Origin: Leptotrichia hofstadii
GTDB taxonomy: Bacteria > Fusobacteriota > Fusobacteriia > Fusobacteriales > Leptotrichiaceae
DNA length: 64,000 nt
Reading direction: 5' to 3'
Assembly: GCF_007990525.1 (NCBI RefSeq)
Contig: NZ_AP019823.1
Location: forward strand, 1,364,001-1,428,000
Notes under the pieces: generated by a model
Databases searched by the model: none
What the model saw: the letters and a program-made list of their open reading frames with translations, nothing else
Told to the model about the DNA's origin: nothing
Shown here: positions 8,989-16,797 of the stretch, in pieces
How the letters are laid out: each line of letters opens with the position of its first letter
Numbering within the stretch: position 1 is the stretch's first letter
Translations under genes and position numbers: made by a program

Positions 8989-9705
8989 ATGATAGAGATT
9001 TTTCCAGCGATAGACTTACATAACGGTCAGGCAGTGCGACTGAAACAGGGAGATTATAATCAAGTAGAAGTGTTTTTTAAAAATCCTGTTGAAGTTTTGG
9101 ATTTTTTTAATAAAAATAATTCAAAAAATCTTCATATTGTAGATTTGGACGGAGCAAAAGATGGAAATACTAAAAACTATGAAGTTATAAAGGAACTGGT
9201 TGAAAAAAGTGATTTTTTTGTTCAAGTTGGCGGTGGAATCCGTAATGAAGAGAGAATAAAAAAATATATTGAGTTAGGTGTAAATAGAGTTATTTTGGGA
9301 ACAATTGCTGTTGAAAATGAAGAGTTTTTAAGAGAAATGGTAAAAAAATATGGAGATAAAATTGCAGTTTCTGTGGATGCGAAAAATGAAAAAGTAGCTG
9401 TAAAGGGATGGACAGAAACCGTTGAATTAAATTCAGTTGAGTTTTGCAAAAAATTATCGGACATTGGAGTAAAAACAATAATTTATACTGACATTTCAAA
9501 AGATGGAATGTTAAATGGCACAAATCTTGAAATTTATAAAAAATTGTCCAAAATAGTAAAATCAGATATTATAGCTTCTGGTGGAATTACATTTTTAGAT
9601 GAAATAAAGGAACTTAATAAAAACGGGGTTTATGGAGCTATTGTTGGAAAGGCAATTTATTCTGGAAATCTTGACTTAAAAGAAGTATTGGAAGTTAGCA
9701 AATAA
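8989..9705 (+). CDS. hisA: ProFAR isomerase HisA
   Basis: A 238-residue TIM-barrel enzyme converting ProFAR to PRFAR in histidine synthesis. The N-terminal FPAIDLHNGQAVRLKQGDY has the catalytic Asp8 region. The phosphate-binding QVGGGIRNEERI and IIASGGI loops and the second catalytic Asp in IIYTDISKDGM are all present. Length is normal. A GAAGGAG site precedes the ATG. hisF follows 69 bases later, the usual hisA-hisF order. Confidence 0.95.
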   Translation: MIEIFPAIDLHNGQAVRLKQGDYNQVEVFFKNPVEVLDFFNKNNSKNLHIVDLDGAKDGNTKNYEVIKELVEKSDFFVQVGGGIRNEERIKKYIELGVNRVILGTIAVENEEFLREMVKKYGDKIAVSVDAKNEKVAVKGWTETVELNSVEFCKKLSDIGVKTIIYTDISKDGMLNGTNLEIYKKLSKIVKSDIIASGGITFLDEIKELNKNGVYGAIVGKAIYSGNLDLKEVLEVSK

Positions 9706-9774
9706 TATTTTAAAAATTGTTTAAATGAAATTGAAAATGTAAATATTGCATATTAAAAGAAAGTGGGTGTAAAA

Positions 9775-10530
9775 ATGCTTGCAAAGAGAATTGTTCCCTG
9801 TTTGGACGTGAGAAATGGGAAAGTGGTAAAAGGCGTTAATTTTACTGGGATAAAAGAAGTTGACAATCCCGTTGAGTTAGCAAAGTTTTATAATAAATCT
9901 GGTGCTGATGAACTTGTTTTTTATGATATTACAGCAACTGTTGAGGAAAGAGGGCTTTTTACTGATATTTTGAAGGAAGTCGCAAGTCAAATATTTATTC
10001 CGCTTACTGTTGGCGGTGGGATAAACACACTAGATGATTTTGACAGAGTGCTAAAAGCGGGGGCAGATAAAGTGAGTATTAATTCAGGTGCGATAAGAAA
10101 TCCAAAATTAATCGAAGAAGCTGCAAAAAAATATGGAGACCAGTGTGTAGTCTTGTCTGTTGATGTAAAAAGAGTAGACGGCAAATTTAAAGTTTTTGCA
10201 AAAGGCGGCAGAGAAAATACTGGAATTGATGCAATTGAATGGTTTGTGCAGGGGCAGGAAAATGGAGCTGGAGAAGTTGTTGTGAATAGTATCGATACGG
10301 ATGGCGTTAAAAATGGCTTTGATTTGGAATTATTATCAATTTTGGCTGAAAAATTGTCAATTCCAATAATTGCGTCAGGTGGAGCTGGTAATATGGAACA
10401 TTTTAAGGAATTATTTAAAATACCAGAAATTGATGCAGGGCTGGCGGCTTCGATTTTTCATTTTAAAGAAGTGGAAATTATGGAGCTGAAAAGGTATCTG
10501 AGGGATAATGGAGTGGAAATGAGGATTTGA
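9775..10530 (+). CDS. hisF: Imidazole glycerol phosphate synthase, cyclase subunit HisF
   Basis: A 251-residue TIM-barrel synthase subunit that uses HisH-derived ammonia to close the imidazole ring. MLAKRIVPCLDVRNGKVVKG carries the catalytic Asp11. TVGGGINTLDD and IIASGGAG bind phosphate, and NSIDTDGVKNGFD contains the second catalytic Asp. I use the ATG at 9775 because it matches the canonical N-terminus and follows an AAAGTGGGTG site; an in-frame GTG at 9763 lies within that site. A strong hairpin follows the gene. Confidence 0.96.
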   Translation: MLAKRIVPCLDVRNGKVVKGVNFTGIKEVDNPVELAKFYNKSGADELVFYDITATVEERGLFTDILKEVASQIFIPLTVGGGINTLDDFDRVLKAGADKVSINSGAIRNPKLIEEAAKKYGDQCVVLSVDVKRVDGKFKVFAKGGRENTGIDAIEWFVQGQENGAGEVVVNSIDTDGVKNGFDLELLSILAEKLSIPIIASGGAGNMEHFKELFKIPEIDAGLAASIFHFKEVEIMELKRYLRDNGVEMRI

Positions 10531-10568
10531 TATAGTTGATAGTTGATATTTAATTTTAAAATAAAAAA

Positions 10569-10596
10569 GAGAGATAAGATAATCTCTTAATCTCTC
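10569..10596. terminator. Bidirectional terminator between hisF and the toxin gene
   Basis: GAGAGAT at 10569-10575 pairs with ATCTCTC at 10590-10596, extended by AAGA/TCTT inside. It lies between convergent genes, preceded by an A run and followed by T-rich sequence, so it can serve both strands. Confidence 0.7.
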
Positions 10597-10597
10597 A

Positions 10598-10930
10598 TTA
10601 GTTTTCATTTTTTAAAATAGAGTCTATATCTCTATGGCTAAAAACAATACGCAAAATAATTATACTTTTTAAATTATCATTTACAGAATAATATAAAACG
10701 TAGTTGCTAATCAATTTTTTTCTAATAATAATAGATTCAGATAAAAATTTATTTATAACTTTTGGACAACTGTTTGGAAATAATTGAATATTACTAACAG
10801 CTTCTTGAAATTTATTCATAAAAGAAAATGCAGCTGTTGGCTTGCCTAAATCTATTTTGATGTAATGAAGAATTTGTTCTAAATCATTTTTAGCACTTTT
10901 AGTAAATTGATAAGAATATTTAGATTCCAT
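10598..10930 (-). CDS. RelE/ParE-family toxin of a type II toxin-antitoxin pair
   Basis: A 110-residue protein with the superfamily layout: YQFTKSAKNDLEQILHYI at the N-terminus (the Y..T..A..DL..I pattern of ParE/RelE proteins), a central FPNSCPK turn and a C-terminal IIILRIVFSHRDID strand and helix. Members inhibit gyrase (ParE) or cleave ribosome-bound mRNA (RelE); sequence alone does not settle which. The start lies inside the antitoxin gene, overlapping by 11 bases, with an AGAGG site. The pair is inserted between hisF and hisIE on the opposite strand. Confidence 0.85.
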   Translation of the reverse strand: MESKYSYQFTKSAKNDLEQILHYIKIDLGKPTAAFSFMNKFQEAVSNIQLFPNSCPKVINKFLSESIIIRKKLISNYVLYYSVNDNLKSIIILRIVFSHRDIDSILKNEN

Positions 10931-11177
10931 ATTTACCTCTTAATTCATTAATAGTATTTTTACCGTCTAAAACATTGTTATTTTGAACATCTTTTATTCC
11001 ATCAAGCAGAAGTTTTGCTTCTTCAATTTCACGCATAGTTCGTTCATAATATTCAATATCCATTACAACTAGGCGTCCATAACCATTTTTAGTTATAAAT
11101 ATCGGTCCTTGTTCTTCGGAACAGTATTTTTCAATTTCGACTGTATTTTTTAAATCACGAATTGGTATAATTTTCAT
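10920..11177 (-). CDS. Phd/YefM-family antitoxin
   Basis: About 85 residues beginning MKIIPIRDLKNTVEIEKYC, the N-terminal DNA-binding fold of Phd/YefM antitoxins, followed by GPIFITKNGYGRLVVMDIEYYE. The C-terminal tail should wrap and neutralise the toxin encoded immediately downstream. I choose the ATG at 11177, with an AGGAGTG site upstream; a GTG 12 bases earlier overlaps that site. An extended -10 promoter (TGGTATAAT on the minus strand) lies at 11215-11223 and the protein is likely to repress it. Confidence 0.86.
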   Translation of the reverse strand: MKIIPIRDLKNTVEIEKYCSEEQGPIFITKNGYGRLVVMDIEYYERTMREIEEAKLLLDGIKDVQNNNVLDGKNTINELRGKYGI

Positions 11178-11213
11178 AAGTAAACACACTCCTTTATGTA
11201 TTATTTATATCTA

Positions 11214-11313
11214 TATTATACCATAAATTATGTTACAATAAAACTGAATATCAAATACTTTATGAGAATCATTTAAATCTGTATTATACCATAAATTATG
11301 TTACAATAAAACT
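11214..11313. repeat. Duplicated 32-base promoter-like repeat
   Basis: Bases 11214-11245 recur exactly at 11282-11313, a 68-base period. On the minus strand each copy contains TGGTATAAT, an extended -10 element; the proximal copy is well placed to drive the antitoxin gene. The duplicated segment separates the toxin-antitoxin pair from the divergent nucleotidyltransferase remnant. Confidence 0.8.
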
Positions 11314-11343
11314 AAATCTTAAATTTTTAGAAAGGACAAAAAG

Positions 11344-11670
11344 ATGAATATAAAAAAAGAAGAGATTTAAAAAAAACTAAAAGAGATTAATAAAGAGAAA
11401 TATTCGATTTTAAAATTAGGTCTTTTTGGAAGTTTTTCAAAAAATATTAATACAAATGATAGTGATATTGATATTCTTGTAAAAATGGAATTTAAGAAGG
11501 GGATGTATCAGAATTTTTGTAGTTTACATAAAAAACTAGAAGAAATTTTTCAAAAAAAAGTGGATTTAGTTGATGAAAGTATGTTTGAATATAAATTTAA
11601 AAATCCAAAAGTTCAAAAATACAAAGATGATATAAAGGAAGAAATTTTGGGGAGTGTAATTTATGTGTAA
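11344..11670 (+). pseudogene. MNT-type minimal nucleotidyltransferase gene with early stop
   Basis: From the ATG at 11344, behind an AAAGGA site, the frame reads eight codons (MNIKKEEI) and then hits TAA at 11368-11370. The same frame continues with a clear nucleotidyltransferase active site, LGLFGSFSKNINTNDSDIDI, and runs to 11670. MntA-like antitoxins carry GSF/GSY followed by D-x-D and pair with a HEPN toxin (HepT). No intact HEPN gene follows, only short frames to 11790. The open part starting at the Met at 11485 lacks the catalytic motif. I read this as a dead gene caused by one nonsense codon. Confidence 0.75.
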
Positions 11671-11793
11671 AAAAGGAAGAAACTTCAGTGGAGAAAAAGT
11701 TTAGAAATGCTTTATAAAGTTTCTGTTTTTGAAATGGAAGATTTGTCAAAGTATATTTACATATTAAGAGAAAAATTAGAAAAGAGGTAAAAA

Positions 11794-12447
11794 ATGAATA
11801 TAGAACAAATAAAATTTGACGAAAAAGGGCTTGTCCCCGCAATAATACAAGATTATTATACAAAAGAAGTGCTGACTCTTGCGTATATGAATAAGGAAAG
11901 CCTAGAAATAACTTTGAGAGATAAAAAAACTTGTTTTTATAGCAGAAGTAGACAGAAATTATGGTTAAAAGGAGAAACTTCGGGAAATTATCAGAATGTT
12001 GTTTCGGTAAAATATGATTGTGATTCCGATTCTTTGCTTGTGGAAGTAAAAAAGGAAGGCCCTGCTTGCCATACTGGCTCTGAAAGCTGTTTTTTCAATT
12101 CTTTATTTGAAGCAGAAAATTACAGTAATTTTAGTCCTGAGAAACTTTATAATTTAATAAAAGATAGAAAGGTCAATCCTGAGGAAAAATCATATACAAG
12201 TTATCTTTTTGAAAAAGGGCTTGACAAAATCCTGAAAAAAGTTGGCGAGGAATGTACAGAAGTTATTATTGGTGCTAAAAATAATGATAATGATGAACTG
12301 AAATATGAAATTGCAGATTTGTATTATCACACTTTGGTATTAATGATTGAACAAGGGCTTACTATTCAAGACGTGAAGAATGAACTTGCTAAAAGACATG
12401 TTGTTGATCATAAAGTTAAACAGGAAAAAATGGGTGGAGAAAAGTAA
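11794..12447 (+). CDS. hisIE: Bifunctional phosphoribosyl-AMP cyclohydrolase / phosphoribosyl-ATP pyrophosphatase
   Basis: A 217-residue fusion catalysing steps two and three of histidine synthesis. Residues 1-110 are His[28 protein letters not shown] and the metal-binding [19 protein letters not shown] with HTGSESCFF. Residues 125-215 are His[20 protein letters not shown] followed by [17 protein letters not shown], the MazG-like metal helices. An AGAGGT site precedes the ATG. It is separated from hisF by the toxin-antitoxin and nucleotidyltransferase insert. Confidence 0.95.
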   Translation: MNIEQIKFDEKGLVPAIIQDYYTKEVLTLAYMNKESLEITLRDKKTCFYSRSRQKLWLKGETSGNYQNVVSVKYDCDSDSLLVEVKKEGPACHTGSESCFFNSLFEAENYSNFSPEKLYNLIKDRKVNPEEKSYTSYLFEKGLDKILKKVGEECTEVIIGAKNNDNDELKYEIADLYYHTLVLMIEQGLTIQDVKNELAKRHVVDHKVKQEKMGGEK

Positions 12448-12547
12448 AAAATATTTTTTTGTTTATTATTGAAAAAATTTGTATGAATTATTTTTAAGAA
12501 CAAGATATGAATGTTATTTATGAAAAATAAAAAATTAGGGGGTAATT

Positions 12548-13351
12548 ATGAATTATGAATATATTGGAACTAGTACTATTACCGCAATAATTTTAATGGT
12601 TATTATTGGAACGGCTGTACCTTTAATAATCGCTGCAATATGGAAAATTAAGACAAAAGAGCCAATATCAACTATATTTATTGGAGCTGTTACATTTATT
12701 TTATTTGCAATTATTTTAGAAAGTATTCCTAAAGTGTTTTTGTTTCAGGTCAAAAATCCAATTAGCAACTATATAGCGAATAATAAATGGGTATTTGTGA
12801 TTGTTCCAGCATTATTGGCAGGAATATTTGAAGAAAGTGGAAGATTTGTGGCATTTAAATTTTTGTTGAAAAAAAGAAAAAATAAGAAAACTGCTATTTC
12901 ATATGGAATAGGACATAGTGGGATTGAAATGGTATTTATACTTACTTTTGCTGGTATACAATGTCTAGTATTTGCCCAAATGATTAATTCAGGACAGTTT
13001 GCCAAACTTTTGGAACAGGCAGGTAATAATCAAGTTCAACTTAAATCATTGCAAGCAATACCTCAATTAATAGCTTCTATCTCTTTTGGAACTTTAGGAA
13101 TCTCATTAATTGAAAGAATTAGCGCAATTTTGGTACATATAGCCTGTTCAATACTTGTTTTTTACAGCGTGCATTTTAAAAATAAAAAAATATTATTTCC
13201 TATAGCCATTTTATTACACACTTTTATTGATATATTTGCAGGACTTTATCAGACTAAATTAGTAACAAATTTAGTAATTATAGAAGGTTGGGTATTTGTT
13301 ATTTCAATTATTATTTTTTCTTTTGTATATAAAAAAGTGTATGAAAAATAA
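12548..13351 (+). CDS. YhfC-family polytopic membrane protein (PrsW/CPBP-like)
   Basis: A 267-residue protein with about seven hydrophobic segments. The motifs GIFEESGRF (near residues 95-103), GIGHSGIEM (near 122-130), LVHIACSILVFYS and LHTFIDIFAG provide the conserved Glu and His residues of the YhfC family. YhfC is related to the PrsW and CPBP groups of putative intramembrane metalloproteases. Substrate and physiological role are unknown. A strong AGGGGGT site precedes the ATG. It stands between hisIE and hisK with its own ribosome site. Confidence 0.75.
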   Translation: MNYEYIGTSTITAIILMVIIGTAVPLIIAAIWKIKTKEPISTIFIGAVTFILFAIILESIPKVFLFQVKNPISNYIANNKWVFVIVPALLAGIFEESGRFVAFKFLLKKRKNKKTAISYGIGHSGIEMVFILTFAGIQCLVFAQMINSGQFAKLLEQAGNNQVQLKSLQAIPQLIASISFGTLGISLIERISAILVHIACSILVFYSVHFKNKKILFPIAILLHTFIDIFAGLYQTKLVTNLVIIEGWVFVISIIIFSFVYKKVYEK

Positions 13352-13465
13352 TAATACAAAAAACCAAAAAATAAATTAGAATTATCTTAGAAAAAAACTA
13401 TAGATTTTGAAAAAAGTGTAAAAAGAATTGAAAAAAGTTTAATTTTTAATAAGGAGCTGATAAAA

Positions 13466-14317
13466 ATGCAAACTAAAAAAACAATTTTCCCATCAAATCT
13501 TCACGCCCACACATTTTACTGCGATGGAAAAAACAATGCTGAAGATTATATTTTAACTGCAATAGAGAAAGGATTTACAAGTGTTGGGCTTTCAGGACAT
13601 TCTTTTACAGCATTTGATACAGAACCGTGCATGACTGAACAAGGAACGCAGGAATATTTGAAGGAATTAAAAGAACTAAAAGAAAAATACAAAAATAAAA
13701 TGCAGATTTATATTGGAATCGAAGCTGATTTTTATACTGGGTATAACAAGGAAACTGATAAGGAAATGGGACTTGATTTTAGGATTGGATCTGTTCATTA
13801 TGTGAAAGATAGAGAAAAAGAAGAGTATTACTGTGTTGATAACACGCCTGAAATTTTGAAATACGGAATAAAAAGTTATGCAAATGAAGACGAAAGAGTA
13901 TTCATTGAAGCATATTTTGATAATATTGTGGAAATGGTACATACTCAAAAGCCTGATATTATTGGACATTTAGATTTAGTTAGAAAATTTAACAAAGATT
14001 TGAAATATTTTGATGAAAATGCTGACTGGTACAAAAAGAAAGTGGAATACGTACTGGATGAAATAGCAAAAACTGATGCGATTATTGAAATTAATACTGG
14101 TGGAATGTCAAGAGGATGGACACAAACTCCTTATCCGAGTGTTCCAATACTGGAAAGAATATTAGCCAAAAATATTCCAATTACAATTTCTTCTGATGCA
14201 CACGAAACTAAAAATATTGATTTTTATTTTGAAGAAAGTCTTGAAATCGCTAGAAAAGTTGGGTTTAAGAGTGTGAAGATTTTGGATGGTGGAGAGTTTA
14301 AGGATTTTGAGATTTAA
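13466..14317 (+). CDS. hisK: Histidinol-phosphatase, PHP family
   Basis: A 283-residue PHP-domain phosphoesterase that removes phosphate from histidinol phosphate. The N-terminal NLHAHTFYCDGKNNAEDYI has the HxH metal motif. GLSGHSF, the central GIEADFYTGY, RIGSVHYV and IIGHLDLVRKFN segments and the late ISSDAHE supply the other metal ligands. An AAGGAG site precedes the ATG. It closes the histidine group in this window. hisG, hisD, hisC and hisB are not here. Confidence 0.9.
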   Translation: MQTKKTIFPSNLHAHTFYCDGKNNAEDYILTAIEKGFTSVGLSGHSFTAFDTEPCMTEQGTQEYLKELKELKEKYKNKMQIYIGIEADFYTGYNKETDKEMGLDFRIGSVHYVKDREKEEYYCVDNTPEILKYGIKSYANEDERVFIEAYFDNIVEMVHTQKPDIIGHLDLVRKFNKDLKYFDENADWYKKKVEYVLDEIAKTDAIIEINTGGMSRGWTQTPYPSVPILERILAKNIPITISSDAHETKNIDFYFEESLEIARKVGFKSVKILDGGEFKDFEI

Positions 14318-14573
14318 TGAAAAATATAGAGTGAGATATTGTCAGTAAATTTTAAAATACTTATGGAGAAAAGTAAGATGAAAGAAACTTATTTTATTTA
14401 CCGAGATAAAAAGGCAGTAGAAAGAAAAGCGTTATAATATTCAAAATCAAAATAAAAAAAATTAGATGTCACATTATTCGTTTATAATAAGATTTCTAAA
14501 ATAGATTTGAAGAAATATTGAAAATATTTTGAAAAGGGAAATAGGGTAATAAAAAAAATAGGGAGATAATTGA

Positions 14574-16025
14574 ATGAGAAAAAAAATATTAATGCTCTCA
14601 ATATGCTGTATATTTATTTTTACAATTATTTCTGTAAAAATTGTTTCTGATAAAAAAGCAAGCAAAATAAAATTTGAATATTCTGCAAATGAGCTGGAAA
14701 ATACTTATTTACGATTTGGGATAGATTTGAAACAGGAACTGAAGAAAAATGGAAATCTTAAATTAAAAAATGGCACTTATTTTATAAAACTTGATAAAAA
14801 TATAAATTTTAAAGCAAAAAGTGATTTTAAAGATTTCGTACTACTTGAAAAAGTTATGAATGAAAAAATTGTTTCTTCAAAAGATTTTAATAAAAGTATT
14901 GGAAAGCAGATAAAGTTTTTTATTGGTGCAAAAAGTTTTTATAATGTCAATTTTGAGAATTTTAAAAATTTATCTTTAAAATCGCAGGAAAAGGTTTATT
15001 ACATCTCTGTGGATGGCAAAAATGATGAGGAAGCAGATATTTCTAAAATTTCAAATTTGAAAAATATTATTAAACTTACTTTAAACAATGTAAATATTAA
15101 AAATTTCCATAAGGTTAATGAAATTGAGAATCTTTTGGAACTAAATCTAAATGGAAGCACGATTTTAGAAAAAGAAAATAATAATAAAATTGTTTTAAAG
15201 CATTTAATAACTTCTGAAAATGATTTAGGGGTACAGGGAGTAAATGTGATTAAAGGAAGTATTTTTCCTGAAAAAAGTGAAATTCTAAAAAAGGATGAAA
15301 TTGATAAAAATGTTAAAGATATTTTGGTAAACAGGAAAGATTTTACAATGAAATCTCTAGAAGAAAGATACAAAATGTATGGAATAAATTTAGAAGAAGA
15401 AATAAAAAAGGATAGCAATATTGTGAAAGTTAATAATGAATATTATCTGAATATGAAATCTGAAATATTTTCAAACTGTTCTGGAGAATATGATGAGGGG
15501 AAAGATATTGTAAAAAATTTTAAAAAGTTTAATAAATCTATGGGAAATCAAAATTTGGATTTTGAATCTTACGATTTAGAGGCAAAGCAAAGTGAAATAT
15601 TTGAAAATGTCAATAGAATTATGGGATTAGTCAAGATGGATGAAATTTCAAAAAGGACGTGCATTAGAAGGCAGGGTAACAGCAACAATTTTATGTACGG
15701 ATATTTAAAATGGTTCATTTCGTTAAATAAAATCGAAAATATTCATACAGATTATATTGAAGAAATAAATCCGATAACTAGAAATCAAATCAAGGATTTT
15801 TCTTATGATGATGAAAATTATGACATTATTGACATTAAAGAACTCAATAAATTAAAAAATTTGGAAGATATTTATATTTATAGAAAAAATCGAATTAAAA
15901 ATATTGAATATGTTCAGTATCTTAAAAATTTAAAAATGCTGTTTATTCCTCAAGATCTTATTATAGAAAGTAAGATTTCCAAGGTAGATTTTAAAAGAAT
16001 ATTGAAACAGCGTCAAGAAAATTAA
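14574..16025 (+). CDS. Exported or membrane-anchored protein with two-fold internal repeat
   Basis: A 483-residue protein starting with a signal or anchor segment (MRKKILMLSICCIFIFTIISV). It carries two related halves. ENTYLRFGIDLKQELKK (residues 42-58) with NGTYFIKLDK is echoed by EERYKMYGINLEEEIKK (263-279) with NNEYYLNMKS. KDFNKSIGKQ is echoed by KKFNKSMGNQ, and each half ends in leucine-rich-repeat-like lines such as ISNLKNIIKLTLNNVNIKNF. No enzyme motif is seen. It probably arose by tandem duplication; a surface or periplasmic binding role is possible but unproven. The 256 bases upstream hold no convincing gene. Confidence 0.7.
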   Translation: MRKKILMLSICCIFIFTIISVKIVSDKKASKIKFEYSANELENTYLRFGIDLKQELKKNGNLKLKNGTYFIKLDKNINFKAKSDFKDFVLLEKVMNEKIVSSKDFNKSIGKQIKFFIGAKSFYNVNFENFKNLSLKSQEKVYYISVDGKNDEEADISKISNLKNIIKLTLNNVNIKNFHKVNEIENLLELNLNGSTILEKENNNKIVLKHLITSENDLGVQGVNVIKGSIFPEKSEILKKDEIDKNVKDILVNRKDFTMKSLEERYKMYGINLEEEIKKDSNIVKVNNEYYLNMKSEIFSNCSGEYDEGKDIVKNFKKFNKSMGNQNLDFESYDLEAKQSEIFENVNRIMGLVKMDEISKRTCIRRQGNSNNFMYGYLKWFISLNKIENIHTDYIEEINPITRNQIKDFSYDDENYDIIDIKELNKLKNLEDIYIYRKNRIKNIEYVQYLKNLKMLFIPQDLIIESKISKVDFKRILKQRQEN

Positions 16026-16134
16026 AAGAAAAATAATCTCTTGCTTTGGAGTATTATTATTTAGCAAGAAATTTATGATTAAAAAAGTTTATAAGTTTAT
16101 TATCAAATTAAAAATAAAGGAATGGTATATTATT

Positions 16135-16767
16135 ATGAATAAGATAAATCTTAAAAATGGAATAAGGCGATTTGCATTACTGACTGCATTAATACTTTCT
16201 GCAACAGCTATAAGTACAGCAAATGATATTTATGAAAATCTATATTCTTTTAGATCTAAGCGAAAGGTTGAGAACCCTGATCCAGATTCTGAATTGAAGC
16301 AAAAGGTTAAGGATAGAATAAGAGATGTTTCTACAAGAGCAGAAGCTGAATCAAGACTGGTTTGGGTGGAACTGCCTGTCTGGAGGCTAAAGGACGGAAA
16401 AAAGGTTTCTGATACTGAGAAAATTCAGGTTTTGGATGTTCTGGCAGATGAGGTAAAGGAGATTTTTCATGAGATACATAAAGGGAAGGAAAAATTTCCA
16501 ATAAAAAGATTAATTGGATATTCGTGGCGTGGAAGTTTTAAAAGCCTTCACAGTACAGGACGGGCAATAGACTTGAATCCCGAAGAAAATCCACAGGTAA
16601 ACAGTAACGGAAAAGCTATTGTCGGAAAAAGCTGGGAACCAAACAGCAATCCATATTCTATAAAACTTGACGGAGATGTAGTGAGAGCCTTTACAAAAAG
16701 AGGATGGGTCTGGGGAGCAAATTTTAGAACACGAGATTATATGCACTTTGGCTTTGCAGAAATGTAA
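16135..16767 (+). CDS. Exported M15-type (VanY/DacB-like) peptidase
   Basis: About 210 residues from the ATG at 16135, which begins a signal peptide (hydrophobic FALLTALILSATAIS). An upstream ATG at 16075 would add a basic, lysine-rich segment. The C-terminal domain has SLHSTGRAIDLNPEENP and a final TRDYMHFGF, together giving the H-x6-D and terminal H metal ligands of M15 peptidoglycan peptidases. It should act on peptide stems in the periplasm. RGSFKSLHSTG resembles the extended active-site loop of the M15C subgroup. Confidence 0.8.
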   Translation: MNKINLKNGIRRFALLTALILSATAISTANDIYENLYSFRSKRKVENPDPDSELKQKVKDRIRDVSTRAEAESRLVWVELPVWRLKDGKKVSDTEKIQVLDVLADEVKEIFHEIHKGKEKFPIKRLIGYSWRGSFKSLHSTGRAIDLNPEENPQVNSNGKAIVGKSWEPNSNPYSIKLDGDVVRAFTKRGWVWGANFRTRDYMHFGFAEM

Positions 16768-16797
16768 AAAGTTTAAATAAAAAAAGAGGCGATGAAA

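Noticed and set aside
14318-14573. Small frame at 14378 (MKETYFIYRDKKAVERKAL)
   Set aside because: Nineteen codons with no clear family; an upstream AGAAAAGTAAG purine run is not a convincing ribosome site.
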